Positions 1-16,069 of a stretch of DNA of 64,000 bases are shown here, one piece after another. Under the pieces are notes generated by a model. That model saw only the letters and a program-made list of their open reading frames with translations. It searched no databases and was not told the origin of the DNA. Position 1 is the first letter of the stretch; every line of letters starts with the position of its first letter. Origin of the DNA: Zanthoxylum bungeanum. Its lineage: Eukaryota > Streptophyta > Magnoliopsida > Sapindales > Rutaceae. Location: the NCBI GenBank assembly GCA_019454045.1, contig SKCR01017723.1, positions 62,001 through 126,000 on the forward strand, read 5' to 3'. The position numbers were made by a program, and so were the translations under genes.

Positions 1-225
1 TTCCAAAACTTTGAAGGTGTGGGCCTCGACCTTGGGATTTATTCCCGAAACTCTGACGATGTGGGCCGACCCTGGGATTCATTCGAAGACTCTACTGATA
101 TGGGCCTCGACCCTGGGATTCATTCCTGGATTCATTCAAAAACTCTGACGATGTGGGCCTCGACCCTGGGATTCATTCCAAAACTCTGACGATGTGGGCC
201 TCGACCCTGGGATTCATTCCCCAAA
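1..225. repeat. Minisatellite, about 40-bp units
   Basis: Five to six imperfect direct copies of a unit containing GTGGGCCTCGACCCTGGGAT followed by TCATTCC and an AAACTCTGACGAT block. Unit length drifts around 40 bp and one copy carries a small internal duplication of the TTCATTC part. The array starts at or before the window edge, so its full length is unknown. It has no reading frame of note. Confidence 0.85.
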
Positions 226-610
226 CTGATGATGCTATATTGTTGTTTTTGGTTGGCTTACATTTGCCGCTTTCTCATTTTCTTTAAAAACAAGTGAACA
301 AAAACAAGACAAAAATTGTGTGTATATGACGTGTATGCATGCATGCATGAATATGTTTCCTATTCCGATGGGTTAGGTATTCATTGTGTTCTTTGGTGCT
401 TCTTGCCTATAAAAGTCTTTGGTCGCCCCCTGGGTCTGTTTTCATTTTCCTTCTGCCAGTTTCTTCTGGTGATTTGCTCAGTTCTATCTGGTCTCACGGC
501 TTAATTTCTTGTTGTGTCCCTTATTTACGGGGTGGTAGACTGGTCGCCCCAGTCTTGATTTAGCTTTCTGCTTTTCGCTGTTTTCACTAGGTCAATGTGG
601 ACCACGTGAT
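226..610. other. Unassigned spacer
   Basis: No supported gene. It holds a TATAAAAG box-like word near 409, an alternating GCATGCATGCATG stretch near 336 and pyrimidine-rich sequence. It may be LTR-derived, but I could not match it to another copy in the window. Confidence 0.4.
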
Positions 611-1480
611 GTGGCATTCCATATCATCATTTTATATCACATTCTACGAAATAGTCCTAATAGTTACACATATTATTGCCCTCAAAGAATGCTCAGTAAT
701 GAAACCAGAGAACCTTCAAAACTTTCAACGCAACTCAAATCCAAGTCATTGAATAAATTATCTAAGCCAGACTTAAAGTGTGTGTGTGCAAAGGTTCCTT
801 TGCAGATTCATCCTCAGGTGAGCCAACTCAATGATTTCGTCAAAAAAATGGGATCGATGGGTCAAACCAACCTAGATGTCTCAATTATGACTGCAGTGAC
901 TTTTCTGTGCTCAATGTGGTATGATTTTCTTTCTCTTTTGTCTCTCTCTTTTTTCATTTTGAACTTCTTTTTTCTTTTCTTTTCTTTTTCTTCTTTTTTT
1001 TCTTTCTCTTTTTTTTTCAACACACATACCCTTTAAGGTAGCATTTCTCCTCATGGTAGTCTTAATACTTGCCCATGGGTAGCTTCACGCTTATTGATTA
1101 TAGGTGGTTCAATTATTTTCTTTAGAGACTTTTCTTTCATTTACAACCATACCACACATCATAACATAAGAAAATCCAGATAGCATCTAAGCAAACGGTC
1201 ATTCACCGACCTACAATTTCTTCAACTAGTCACCTTGCCAACTACTCAGGTTTTCACCGCTAAGAACCTATAGTGGAGTGCTTACGAGTCTAACATAGAT
1301 CAATCACTCAAAGTATCAGATAAAAACACATCAAAAGTTTATCGTTTCTAAGATTTCTTCCTAAAGCAAACGATTTCATCATCGGGCTTATGTCTAACTG
1401 TCAAGGACTAAAAATAATCTTTTTCTTTTCTTTTTTCTTTTTTTTTCTTTTCTTTTTTTTCTTTTTTTTGGGCCCACCAT
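611..1480 (-). mobile_element. Ty3/gypsy 3'-region remnant
   Basis: The block from about 640 to 1400 is a diverged copy of 29285-29990, which lies just outside the 3' LTR of the gypsy element with recognisable pol further right. Shared landmarks in order are ATAGTTACACATATTATTG, the AACCTTCAAA block, the CAACTCAATGATTT block, a long pyrimidine tract, and TTTCTCCTCATGGT followed by CACCCATGGGTAG-like sequence. The tracts at 930-1015 and 1415-1475 read as polypurine on the - strand. The apparent + strand frame here is a low-complexity artefact (Ser/Phe-rich tail). Confidence 0.6.
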
Positions 1481-2472
1481 GGTCTTTCTATCCTTGCCGT
1501 ACAGTTTTATGTTCCTCGGTTTCCTTTTCCCGATATCCATGTTTGCTAAACTCTTTTTGACAAATCTTTTTTTTTTCTTCTCTAACCCAACAGATATCTA
1601 TGATGGCTTTTAAGACACAGAGGGTTAACATGATACGTGTATGCATGAGATGCACGTGATGTATAGAATATATAAGTCGGCCCATTATCATTTTAAAGCA
1701 TTCACCACACCATTGCGCGGTGCAAACTTGTCCCAGTTGAAAAGGCCCAACAGGTTTACACTTTTGCGATGACATGGCTAAACGACTTCAAATGATAAGA
1801 GTCCTAAATGCAAAATGGCCCATTAGCATTTTAGAAGCTTTTGGCCCAATTGTCATAAAGTATGAACTTGTCCCAGTTTAAATGGCCCAACAAGCCCATA
1901 CCTCATGACAGAAGGTCCAACTGAATCCAAATGACGACGGTCCCAAATATAAACATAAAGAAATAATTTCTACTAGTTCTACGACTACGGTTCACTTGTG
2001 GGTTTACAGGAGTGTAGACAAAGGCTCTCGCTGGCGAAGGATTGCCCATAACTAGGTCTCCCCACTCAAGGGTCCGAGTGACCAAGTGAACGCACCTTTT
2101 TTATACCTTAAGGTACGTGCCAACGAGTTATGGTGTGTGACTGACTGTCAAATGGATTTCCCGTTGTAGATTCCCCAGAGGGAGGGTGGAGCGAGGCTCT
2201 CTTAAGTACCCAAGCCTTTTAGGCTCTTATCGCTTTGTTACAGGAATAAACAATGAGTCCTCCAAATAGTCCATCATAATAAGCTACAAGTACATGATTA
2301 TCTAGGTGCCTTCACAGCTTTTCCTTATAGAAAGGTAGTGAATGAAGAAGACACCAAACCATTACCTAGCCTTAAAAGTGCATTTGATTAAACCCATTTC
2401 AACCCACGATAAACACGGTTAACTAAAGCACAAATCACAATCATTACAAGACATTATTTCAGGGCCAATTCT
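1481..2472 (-). mobile_element. Tat/Ogre-like 5' leader
   Basis: Non-coding sequence directly inside the LTR at 2497-4033. The part from about 2150 to 2390 is repeated in reverse complement at about 33170-33445, inside the copia element. Shared landmarks are CTGTCAAATGGATT, GGGAGGGTGGAGCGA, TTAGGCTCTTATCGC and a GAAGACACCAAACCATTA-like block. Two diverged copies of a roughly 130-bp unit with CTTGTCCCAGTT and GGCCCAACA lie at 1690-1900. No gag frame survives. Confidence 0.5.
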
Positions 2473-2493
2473 CTATCCCCAGTGGAGTCGCCA
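2473..2493 (-). promoter_or_regulatory. Primer-binding site, tRNA-Arg type
   Basis: On the - strand the sequence reads TGGCGACTCCACTGGGGA, starting three bases inside the LTR that begins at 2497. A TGGCGACTC primer-binding site complementary to tRNA-Arg is a known hallmark of the Ogre/Tat branch of plant gypsy elements. It fixes the element's orientation (5' LTR on the right, body to the left). Confidence 0.7.
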
Positions 2494-2496
2494 GAC

Positions 2497-4033
2497 TGTA
2501 GGACACAGAAATCGGCGACGCATACTGTTCCGGGCTAGCGGCCCGATTGGGAGTATGAAATAACAGGGAGTCGCCACCCGGTGTGAACCGGGACAAAGAT
2601 TTAAGGTCGCACTCACCCCTCGCAAGGGAAGACCTCAAATCGTTGGGTTCAGAATGGTCCCTTACTTATATCACTTGTAATGATGTGATTTATGCAATAA
2701 ACTAATCGAATCTACTCAACATGTATGCTCAAAGGCAGCACTCACCCCTCGCTGTTTTGCTGTTTGGGCTGCTGTTTTCACTCTGTTTCACTGTTGTTGT
2801 GCTGCTATTTTTGGTCGCTATATTAAGGTAATTTATGGACTATTTTGGTGTCGGTTTTAGGGACTTAAGGGCTGCAGTTTTGGTGATTTTTTAAGGGGAT
2901 TCTGGGTAGTTTTTTAGGGTGCAGTTCGGGAGGTAAAAAGGGCTGTTTTCGGGGATAGTTCGGGGTTGTTTTCGGTCAGTTTCAAGGGTAGTTTTGGCAA
3001 GGAAATAGGCGTGCAATTTAGGTTGTTTTGAGTGGACTGCTGTCGGTGAGGAGGACTTATGGTGCACAGGGTGTGGCGTGATTTGAAGGTTGGCGTGAGG
3101 GGTGGATGAAGCGTGTTGGTGAAGGGCTCATTAGCGTGAGAGTAAATGGGTGTGTTTAATGGCTTGAGTGGCTGTTAACGTGAAGGGGCAGGTGTTGGCA
3201 ATGAATTGAAGAGGCAAGGCTAGGCGTGTGCTTTTAACGTGAAGGGGCAGGTGTTGGCGTGATGGTTAGCGTGAGTGGAGGGTTTGCTTTTAACGTGAAG
3301 GGGCAGGTGGCGTTGATGTGTTGAAGGAAGCTTTTGATGCGTGAAGGGGCAGTGCAGGGTCTTGAATATGCGGCAATGAGGAAGAATTTTAGAACTCCTT
3401 GGGCTTGAATCTCTTGTGCATGAGCTAGGGGTTTCAATGTTTGTTTGTGGTTCTTTTTATAGGCAAAGGCTTTCCTTGTTTGAGAAGGGAATGAATTTTG
3501 TAATTATGGGAGTATCTTTTAATTAGTGTGGCTTAAGGAAAATTCTCTTTAATTAGGGATGTGATTTAATTTGATTTGATTTATTCTTTTTAGTTATGGA
3601 ATGTAATTTAAGTGAATTAGTAAAACTTTTATTTAGTTTAGGAATGGGTTTTGTTTAATTTAGGAATGCGATTTAATTTAATTTAATTTAAGTTTAATTT
3701 AATTTGTTTTAATTTAATTTGTGAGATGTATTTTAAATGTTTTAATTATTTAATTTGTGAGATGCATTTTAAATGTTTTAATTATTTTTGGATTGGGTTT
3801 GGATGAAATGGGCTTGGTGAGTGGTTTATGGGGTTTTGGGCTAAGGGTGTGTTTTGAAACGGAGGTCCAACAAGCGAACCCGAAGCTAATCCAACGAGTT
3901 AAATCCAAAAATGTGTCAATTCTTGACTTTTTCCCTTCCGACGTCCGTTTCCCGCGACTTTCACAATAAAAGAGGTAGTGTCTCCTTGCGAGACTCATCA
4001 TCGGGACTTATATGCAAAAATACAGTGCCTACA
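2497..4033 (-). mobile_element. Tat/Ogre-like 5' LTR
   Basis: An LTR of about 1.54 kb bounded by TGTAGGACACAG on the left and GTGCCTACA on the right, with TGTAG/CTACA terminal inverted repeats. Its outer parts match the solo LTR at 18553-21946: GGAGTCGCCACCC, CTCGCAAGGGAAGACCTCAAA and GGGTTC near the left end, CCTTCCGACGTC and ATGCAAAAA near the right end. Tandem variants of AACGTGAAGGGGCAGGTG occur at 3178-3350, and AT-rich TTTAATTTAATTT runs at 3540-3790. The primer-binding site beside it makes it a 5' LTR of a - strand element. Confidence 0.75.
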
Positions 4034-4517
4034 GTTGTGATTGGCTGATGATGACGTGGCGAGTCGACTTGGTCTGCTGCTAATGTAGACAATGACGTGT
4101 CTGACACGCGGGATGACACGTGGTGACGCGTGGCGATGTGGATTGTCGGCACCATAGGATGATGACAAATGGCACTGTGCACTTTAGTAGATCGGCTGAG
4201 ATGTTGACACGTGTCACGGTGCATGTTAGCAAGTTCAAACTTCTCTGATGTTGACATGTGTCCCTGGTGCATGTTAGCAGCTCATGGCGCATGTTAGACG
4301 TCGTGACGCGGACAGCGCATCGCGACATGAAAAATGACGATTTTGCTCTTTTTTCTGTTTTTCACTGTTTTGGTCCCAAATCACCTCCAGAATGTCCTGA
4401 AACTTTATTTATCTACAAAATACCACAAAGCACATCAAAATATTCACAAAACTCAAGAAACTATACAAAATATTTGGTCAAATGAGTGGGAAATAGTGAT
4501 ACATTTACCACTCATCA
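4034..4517 (-). mobile_element. Athila-type gypsy LTR fragment
   Basis: On the - strand it begins TGATGAGTGGTAAATG and continues with a TTTTGATGTG and TTTTGTAGATAAATAAA pattern that parallels the LTR end at 24495-24920. The left part is GC-rich and packed with ACGT-core words. It is truncated on the left by the Tat/Ogre-like LTR. The PPT expected to its right is missing, so that side is also broken. Confidence 0.5.
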
Positions 4518-4519
4518 CT

Positions 4520-5663
4520 CATGATTGAGCCAAGTTTAACATTGGACCTTCTTCTGGTCTGGACGATATGTAGACTCGATCGATCCTCTGACCAGTCGTA
4601 TTGAGTATACCCTGAACCTTCATATGGTTCAATCGACTAAGGACATCCCCCATAGACTCTCGTCGAGTCAAGTTGAAGACTTGGACTATTCTCAGTCCAG
4701 ATGACATTGAAGGCTCCACTGATCCCATGACCAATGGCATAGAGTATGCCCTGAACCTTCATCCGGTCTAGTCAACTGGGGATATCCCCCCTAATCATTT
4801 GCTAGTCAGATTCAAGATCGTAGCCATAATGTCCATGCGACACTGAAGACGCTCGTACGTGGCCCGGATCGGGCAACGAAGACTTTCCTGGTTTGGTTCA
4901 GATGACACATCCAACGAGTACTCTCCAAGCCAATGACTCATTGACTTAGAGAGTATGAGACAAACTGTACGGGCCAAACTTGGGCCAAGGGAAATTTTGA
5001 CTTTTTCGCTTCAGGCCCAATGCTGAATACACCCCAGAAGTCCCATGACCATGCCCAAGATAAAGTCCAGGCCCTAGTTGCCATCTCCAGCCCACATATA
5101 GGGAAATGCCCAATGTCCTTCAATCTAAAGGACCCAAGACTCTCAAATGAAGCCCAACTTTAGAAGTCTGCATTGGCCCAAGGATATTTCACAAGCCCAT
5201 ACACAAACCGTATCCGAAACTCTGTGCCAACCTATGAAACATCCACACTCGTAAATACCCATCATAACTCATCTGTTTCCAGCCTCCAAATGGACATGTA
5301 ATTAAATGCAGTAAGTGCACATGTCTCCTGAGAGTGTATATAAGGGAGAAGAAAGTCTACGAGAGGATGACAAGATTCACAACTTTCATTGCTCAATAGT
5401 CTTCTCTCCAGAGCTCTCATCATTTCATACCTACCACCCTCACGGCAGCATATCAGGATCAAGGCAATATCTGACCTTGCTCCTCCTACTAAGACATTTA
5501 TAGCACATCTCATCCGCTGACTTGGGCGTCGGAGTGCCTACGGCTTCCACCACACCGGTGGGTAGACCCTCTACGCTCACTCTACTTTTGTTTTGCAGGA
5601 TTGCCAGTGCCCTCAACCGACGAAATCTTGATTGTGGATCTCGGGTGAAAATCAGCGTCTACA
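4520..5663 (+). mobile_element. LTR remnant, Tat-like, + orientation
   Basis: No coding sequence. The layout is LTR-like: a TATATAA box at 5337-5343, a transcript-leader-like stretch with GGGCGTCGGAGTGCC at about 5524 and ACACCGGTGGGT, a TTTGTTTTGCAGG word at about 5588, and the end GCGTCTACA at 5663. This order is typical of long gypsy LTRs of the Tat group. The left edge is approximate (possibly TGATTGAGCC). I found no target duplication, so it is probably truncated. Confidence 0.5.
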
Positions 5664-6296
5664 ATTGTCATAATGGAAGGTTTAAATGTTAAACCATATA
5701 TATCTTATGAAGGTTTCAATTTGTTGAACTCTTTCACCATGGTCAAAAAAATTTGATATCGAAAACCATTCGTTTTTTATTTTTTGCTTACGCCAATTTT
5801 CATTAATATGAGAGATTGTTGGAAAATAGTATAATGAAATGTTATTTGATAGCATAATGAAATACGGGCCATATTTTGAAAAAAATAAATAAAATAAAAG
5901 ATCGTGGGTGATTCAAAATTTTTTCCGTGAGTACATTCAAATAATATATTTATAGAATCAAGATAATGTTCGGGTGAGTAAGAAATAAACTTTTAAAGTA
6001 TACCCATGAAATTGAAAAGTTGAAAAAAATTAAAGGAACGTTTGTCACATTTAAGAAAGAAAGTTAAGTCTTTGGTGGTTTATTAGGAGTGGCAAAGTGC
6101 TGAACCACGCAGGGGTTTATAAAAATTAGTGGCAGTTCAGGCTTGAGTTTTTTTTATCTAAGCCTGATTCGGGCCGTAAAATTTTATCCTTGGGGTAGAT
6201 TGGGCTCGGGCGGGTCAAGCCGAATTAATGCTTTTATGACATCCCTATAGTTTATATATAATTACTTAATAATGGTTGAGAAAGAATATAAGCATA
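5664..6296. other. AT-rich spacer with possible MITE
   Basis: No gene. Around 6086-6246 lies a segment starting GGAGTGGCAAAG and ending ACATCCCTA, with GGGCTCGGGCGGGTC-like sequence inside. This resembles a short hAT-type MITE with imperfect ends. The candidate 8-bp flanks match only partly, so I do not call it as a defined element. Confidence 0.3.
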
Positions 6297-6613
6297 TAGG
6301 CTTTCTCTTGTGCACGTGTAATGGGATGTGAAAATCTGAACTCCTGAACTCTAATGGGGTTGACTCGTGTGTACCTGTACGTCATGCGTAGGCGAATGTC
6401 ACCATTTGTTGAGTCAAATCCGGCTTAGATATGTTTTGTAAATTTCTTAATTTTTTTTACTCTTCAACTGCTTGTAACACCAAAATTAATTATGACATTT
6501 ATAAATGAATTGATTACTATGATTAATTATGAAATTAAATATGGCAGTAACGATTTGATTAATTATCAAATCAATTGATATAATTAATATAGTAGTTTCA
6601 ATTTGTTATAAGT
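6297..6613. repeat. 317-bp direct repeat, copy 1
   Basis: Nearly identical to 10793-11107 in the same orientation. I count only a few differences by eye: two substitutions, a T-run length change and one T indel at the left edge. It contains CACGTG near the left and an AT-rich self-complementary part (GATTTGATTAATTATCAAATC) near the right. It lies about 2.9 kb upstream of MATH gene 1. It is not obviously coding. Confidence 0.9.
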
Positions 6614-7344
6614 TCCCCATTTTTGAATGCTAGCAATTGGTTCATTCCTTAGGGTTAGAAAGGATACAGAACACACAATAACACCATCCTCTTGAATTTG
6701 TTTTCGATGCCTTGTCGTCATCATCTTCGATTTTCATGGAAAGAATTTAGGCATATTGGAAGTTCATCGAAAATAACTTATGGTGCGTTAAAGATATTTT
6801 GTCATCGTTATATACTGGGAAACAGATATCGAAACGATCCTAAAACGAAAGGTATGAGGTGAATTTATTTCAAGGAAACTGTGTGTTACACATGTCTAGA
6901 ATTTTATCTTTAGATCTCTTCTATTTATTATTTTGTATTTATTGGTACCAGGTTGTTGATGATGCCAATGAAGATAAGAAACTCAAAGACATGAAGACTT
7001 TAACAAATATGATTAATATTAGGGACTAAGTTTCGATTGTGTCAAAACGTCTAAATATTATCAAATTAAGTTCGATGAGGACAAAAAGCAAAAAGATGAT
7101 GATGAAGAGCCAAAAAGAGTTATAGGATGATCAAGAGAGTAAAGACGATAAATAGCTAAAAAGAGGATAATAAAGGTAAAGTAAGAGCCAAGTAAGATGA
7201 AGATCAAAGATTTTGATTAAGAGCTAAAACTGATTGTACATGAGTTCTTATTCACATATTGAGAAAATATATACAGAGCAAAAATCATCTTCATACATCT
7301 TTTAATTATATAAACATACTTCAAATACTTTCAAAGAAAGTTTT

Positions 7345-7895
7345 TCAATCTTCTACATCTTACACTCTCTACATTTGAAAAAAATCTAATATTTCATATT
7401 TATATTCATTTTAATGAGCTTAGAAATCGTTTCGGTTGAGATATTCACATTTTAATTTTCTTTGTAATATTTTATGAGCACCCAATTATTGTAGTTAAAT
7501 TTTCATTTTCAAACACTTATTTGTGAGAATCCATTGTGAGAGTAGTAATCACTTTTATTGGAAAAATTGTTGTAAAGGTTTAGGAAGGCTTAGAAAAAAA
7601 AAATCCTAAAGGTTTGGGAGTGAGCTCAGAAAACTCTTATTGTAAAGTATGGATTCATTTTACATAGTGCAAATCTTCAAACGTCGCTTAGAGTAGTGGA
7701 CGTAAGAAATGAGTTGACCTTATAAATACATTGTCAATTTCTCTATTCCTATCTCACTTATTTATTACAAGTTTTATATTTTTTTTCCATATCATTTATT
7801 AAACTTGTCATTGTTAAAATTAATATTGATAATCTCTTTTGGACAATTAAAGTAAAATCGATATTTTATTTATTGTTCATAATTTATAATTAATT
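7345..7895. repeat. 560-bp direct repeat, left copy
   Basis: Matches 8278-8832 closely from TCTACATCTTACACTCTC through GATATTTTATTTATTGTTC. Small indels and scattered substitutions distinguish the copies. The left copy is broken at 7895 by unrelated sequence, while the right copy continues into the LTR end. Confidence 0.85.
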
Positions 7896-7907
7896 ATTGA
7901 ATAACTT

Positions 7908-8277
7908 TGGAAGTCATGCTCGAGACGCGGAGCACCCAAACGGCAGTCACCCTCGTAAGTGTCATATATATATATATATATGACACACACACATTAGTAA
8001 ATGTTTTGATTATTTATGATGTGGTGGGCACATAGTCTACAGTGTTGATAGATGATGTGGGCGGAGCCCTTAGGTGATGATTTTGTTTTATTGGTTTGGA
8101 CTTGAGGTCCATTTAGATATATGATGTTTATTTCAGGTTCGCTTTGATGCTGGACTGAGATCCAGGTTGTCCAGTTTGTAGGTTATACCATGCCAAATTT
8201 TCAGTAAATTCAGAGGCTAATGGAGATGGGTCAATCTTGTCTCATATCGGTAGCATCATGTCTCTGGCGGGGTGTTA
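7908..8277 (-). mobile_element. Gypsy LTR fragment (TGTAACACCCC family)
   Basis: Its reverse complement starts TGTAACACCCCGCCAGAG and tracks the left part of the LTRs at 51131 and 55434: CCCATCTCCAT, CTGGACAACC, GATCTCAGTCCAGCATC, and further in a GTTGGAAGTCATGCTC-like block. The right terminus GGCGGGGTGTTACA at 8277 is complete and the inner part is truncated. A (TA)n/(CA)n tract at 7966-7993 lies inside it. Confidence 0.7.
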
Positions 8278-8832
8278 CATCTACATCTTACACTCTCTAC
8301 ATTAAAAAAAACTAATATTTCATATTTATATTCATTTTAATGAGTTTAAAAATCATTTGGGTTGAGATATTCACATTTTAATTTTATTTGTCATATTTTA
8401 TGAGTACCCAAATTATTGTGGTAAAATTTTCATTTTCAAACACTTATTTGTGAGAATCCATTGTGAGAGTAGTAATCGCTCTTATGGGAAAAATTGTTGT
8501 AAAGGTTTAGGAAGGTTTGGAAAAAAATCCTAAATGTTTGGGAGTGAACCCAGAAAATTCTTATTGTAAAGTGTGGATTCATTTTACATAGTGCAAATCT
8601 TCAAAAGTGGCTTAGAGTAGTGGACATAGAAAGGAGTTGGTCGAACCATTATAAATACGTTGTCAATTTCTCTCTCGCTATCTCACTTATTTATTACAAG
8701 TTTTATATTATTTTTCCATATCATATATTAAACTTGTCATTGTTAAAATTAATATTGATAATCACTTTTGGACAATTAAAGTAAAATCGATATTTTATTT
8801 ATTGTTCATATTATAAATTAATTGTTGAATAT
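8278..8832. repeat. 560-bp direct repeat, right copy
   Basis: The partner of 7345-7895. It joins directly onto the LTR terminus at 8277 and continues without a break into the LTR end region at 8833-8960. Confidence 0.85.
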
Positions 8833-8960
8833 ATTAATTGTGGAAATTGAATTTTAAGCATAATCGGTAAAGCTACTAACTAAGTGACTCAATATTGAAA
8901 AGATTTTTAATTTCACATTATTTGTTCAAATACCCAATTCACCCTCTGAGTATAGTTGCT

Positions 8961-9394
8961 ATTAGATATTGTTTGCAGGAACTTTTATTATTTTATAAGT
9001 GAAGTTTCAAATTTTTCCATTTCCTAATGATTATGTATATTGTTATATCACTAGTATACATTTTAATGTTAAAAATCAAGCTTGCGTGAGCGTCGGTAAT
9101 ATTTTAAAAATTGAAACAGTGGTTGAACAGTTAATCAGAAAGGTTTAATGGATCATCGGTTAAACCGACTCACATCAACATAGTATCATAAATAAATTTA
9201 GTTAATTAAAAAATATTAAAATAAATATAAAAATATAATTATTAATTCTAATAATTTGTAACATCAAAACAAACAAAATCAATAACTTTGATAACAAAAA
9301 TTCCAACATCAAAATTTGCTGAGCTTGGGTCATAAAATTACCACACAATAGAGAGAAAGAAAAGGTCAACTTTCGATTACCATTAACCTAAGTA
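8961..9394. other. AT-rich spacer upstream of MATH gene 1
   Basis: No gene found. The part at 9080-9240 (GGTTAAACCGACTC followed by ATTAAAAAATATTAAAA) resembles the inner part of the hAT element at 43200-43320, so it may be a hAT relic. Confidence 0.35.
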
Positions 9395-9507
9395 CTGAGG
9401 TATATTATATACTCCAAACATAGGCTATCAACTAAGTACTTCAACTTTGTCAAATCCATCGGCGGCCGTCGTTCTTCAGCGTTGAAAGCTTAATATTTTT
9501 ATCCATC
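9395..9507 (+). promoter_or_regulatory. Core promoter region, MATH gene 1
   Basis: A TATATTATATAC box at 9401-9412 lies about 100 bp before the ATG. The following 5' leader (CCTAAGTACT, AACTTTGTCAAATCCAT, CCGTCGTTCTT) is repeated almost word for word before MATH gene 2 (47983-48060). Conservation of just this stretch supports it as the shared promoter/leader of the duplicated pair. Confidence 0.55.
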
Positions 9508-14322
<4,815 letters not shown>

Positions 14323-15516
14323 TAATTGTCTGTAAATGGAGTTTTAAGATATATGTAGCTTTTATTTAGTTGAAGCTAAATAGAATTATATGAAAATCTA
14401 AATTATTTGAATAGTTATTTTTAATTAAAAATATATATTATTTAATTAAGGACGTTTTATTTTAAGTGAACAAAACAGTATGAATTAATTGACACCGTCT
14501 AATAAGTCCAAAAATATATGCTTTGTAATACTTTATTTCATATTTGAAACCTATGTAGTTTAATAGATATCTAATATTTTATTTGAAAAATATATAAGCT
14601 GATATTTGAAATATCCGTCTAAATTATCATCCATAATTAAAATGACTTTGTATAGTAAAAAAAAAAAAAGATTAAATGTTAGGAGAGTTTATTTGAATTC
14701 GGTAATTAAATTTTAGGAAAGTTTATTTGAATTCGGTGAATATTTTAATCAGTTCAAATTATCCCATCAAAACCATTTAATAATAAGATTTTGATTTGTT
14801 GTTGAGTTAAATTTTATGTTGTGTAATTTTTTTTTTGAAAAACAAAAATCTGATTACGAGTTATTAGATAATAATTATAAATAATTTAATTTTAATCATC
14901 CATTATTATACATGTAAATATGAAAAAAATTTAAAGAAATTGAATGTAAAAAAGTTGTACATTGGATCCAAATTCTTAATAATGAATATAACATACTAAG
15001 CGTCAGCTTGAATTGTTCAACTGATTCAGAAACTAAATAAAAAATTATAATAGCCAATTTTCATTTAATTCAAATAAAAATATATGATTACGTAGATCCA
15101 ATCAGCCATTGGTTATGTCATGAAGAAGTCTTAATTGTTTTTGGTTTTCCTATCTTATGATTCTTTGACCTCTTATGCATGATGTTGATTAAATTCTTAA
15201 AATAGTTTAAAAAATATATATTTATATTCAGTAATAACTTTGACATATAATTACATCGATCTTATTTATGGTCTTTGTTTAATCATTTGAAAGCATTTTG
15301 TAAATTACAATTATAAGTATCCCTTATTAATCCTAAAAGTGTTAATTGACATATTTATAATTTTTTCACTTTTCCTCACCATCACATAAATAAACTACTA
15401 GCTATCAACCCTCCTTCATTAATTAAATTTAAATTCATATTTTTCTTTTAAATTTTTCAAAATTGGAACTAGATGATGATAAACAAAATAGAAATACTTG
15501 GGAGATAGAGCTTATA
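14323..15516. other. AT-rich 3' flank of MATH gene 1
   Basis: No further gene. From 14323 to about 15025 the sequence is shared with the flank of MATH gene 2 (49960-51130): AAGATATATGTAGCTTTTA, AATTGACACCGTCT, TTGTACATTGGATCC and CAGCTTGAATTGTTCAAC. This gives the right extent of the duplicated segment. Copy 2 has about 570 bp of extra sequence between AAGTCCAAAAAT and ATACTTTATTTCATATTTG. Confidence 0.7.
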
Positions 15517-16061
15517 ATAAGGGTAGCAAAACGAATTAATAAATTGAATTTGTATCGAATCATAAACAAATCGAATCAAAATGTGATGGATTTGTATTCG
15601 ATTCGTTTATTAAATGAATCCTAATATCATGATTCGTATTCGATTCCTTTATTAAACGAATCGAATATGAATATTCGTTTAGTCATGATATTATTTAATA
15701 AATAATTTACCACACTTGATTTACATTATCTCTTCATAAATATATACATATGAAATATAAAATTAATATATTTAGTAAAAATATCTCATCAAATATCAAA
15801 AATATTACTTTTTCTATAGTAAGTAGCTATAATTTCTCGAACCTTAATTGGAAAATAACAATAACTGGTAAATAAAAATAATAAAATGAATCCTAAACGA
15901 ATAACTAATCATTGAGCTTAAATTCGTATTCAATTCGTTTAATAAACGAATCGAATCGAACTGACTCATTTATTAAACGAATCTATTTTTTCAAACCCGT
16001 ATTTGCTTTGAAGCGAATCAAATCGAATGAATAAACGAATCCTGACCCAATTGCCACTCAT
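15517..16061. mobile_element. hAT-type MITE
   Basis: A 545-bp non-coding element between two perfect 8-bp target duplications AGCTTATA (15509-15516 and 16062-16069). Termini are imperfectly inverted (GGGTAGCAA on the left, TTGCCACTC on the right), like the GGGGTGGCAA ends of hAT MITEs. Subterminal zones are full of CGAATCGAAT, ATTCGATTCG and AAACGAAT words in both orientations, as expected for clustered transposase-binding sites. Confidence 0.8.
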
Positions 16062-16069
16062 AGCTTATA

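Larger units (their letters stand above)
6614..8960 (+). mobile_element. Copia LTR-derived sequence with internal duplication
   Basis: The right half carries GGTTTAGGAAGG, GAGTAGTGGACATAG and an end with GATTTTTAATTTCACA and CAATTCACCCTCTGAG. These correspond to GGTTTGGAGTG, GAGTGGACATAGGC and TCGCATCTCACTCCCCTC in the copia LTR at 46467-47835. That GAGTGGACATAGG...CACCCTCT order is typical of SIRE/Maximus-type LTRs. A direct duplication and a gypsy LTR fragment sit inside. The left boundary is uncertain: a TGTTGATGATGCC at about 6953 is a candidate start. Confidence 0.5.

Noticed and set aside
611..1036. 141-codon frame ending in Ser/Phe repeats
   Set aside because: It sits in gypsy 3' untranslated sequence (also at 29285-29990), and the tail is a pyrimidine tract.
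2497..4033. Complete solo LTR with target duplication
   Set aside because: The left neighbour is a primer-binding site and leader, so it is a 5' LTR of a larger element, not a solo LTR.
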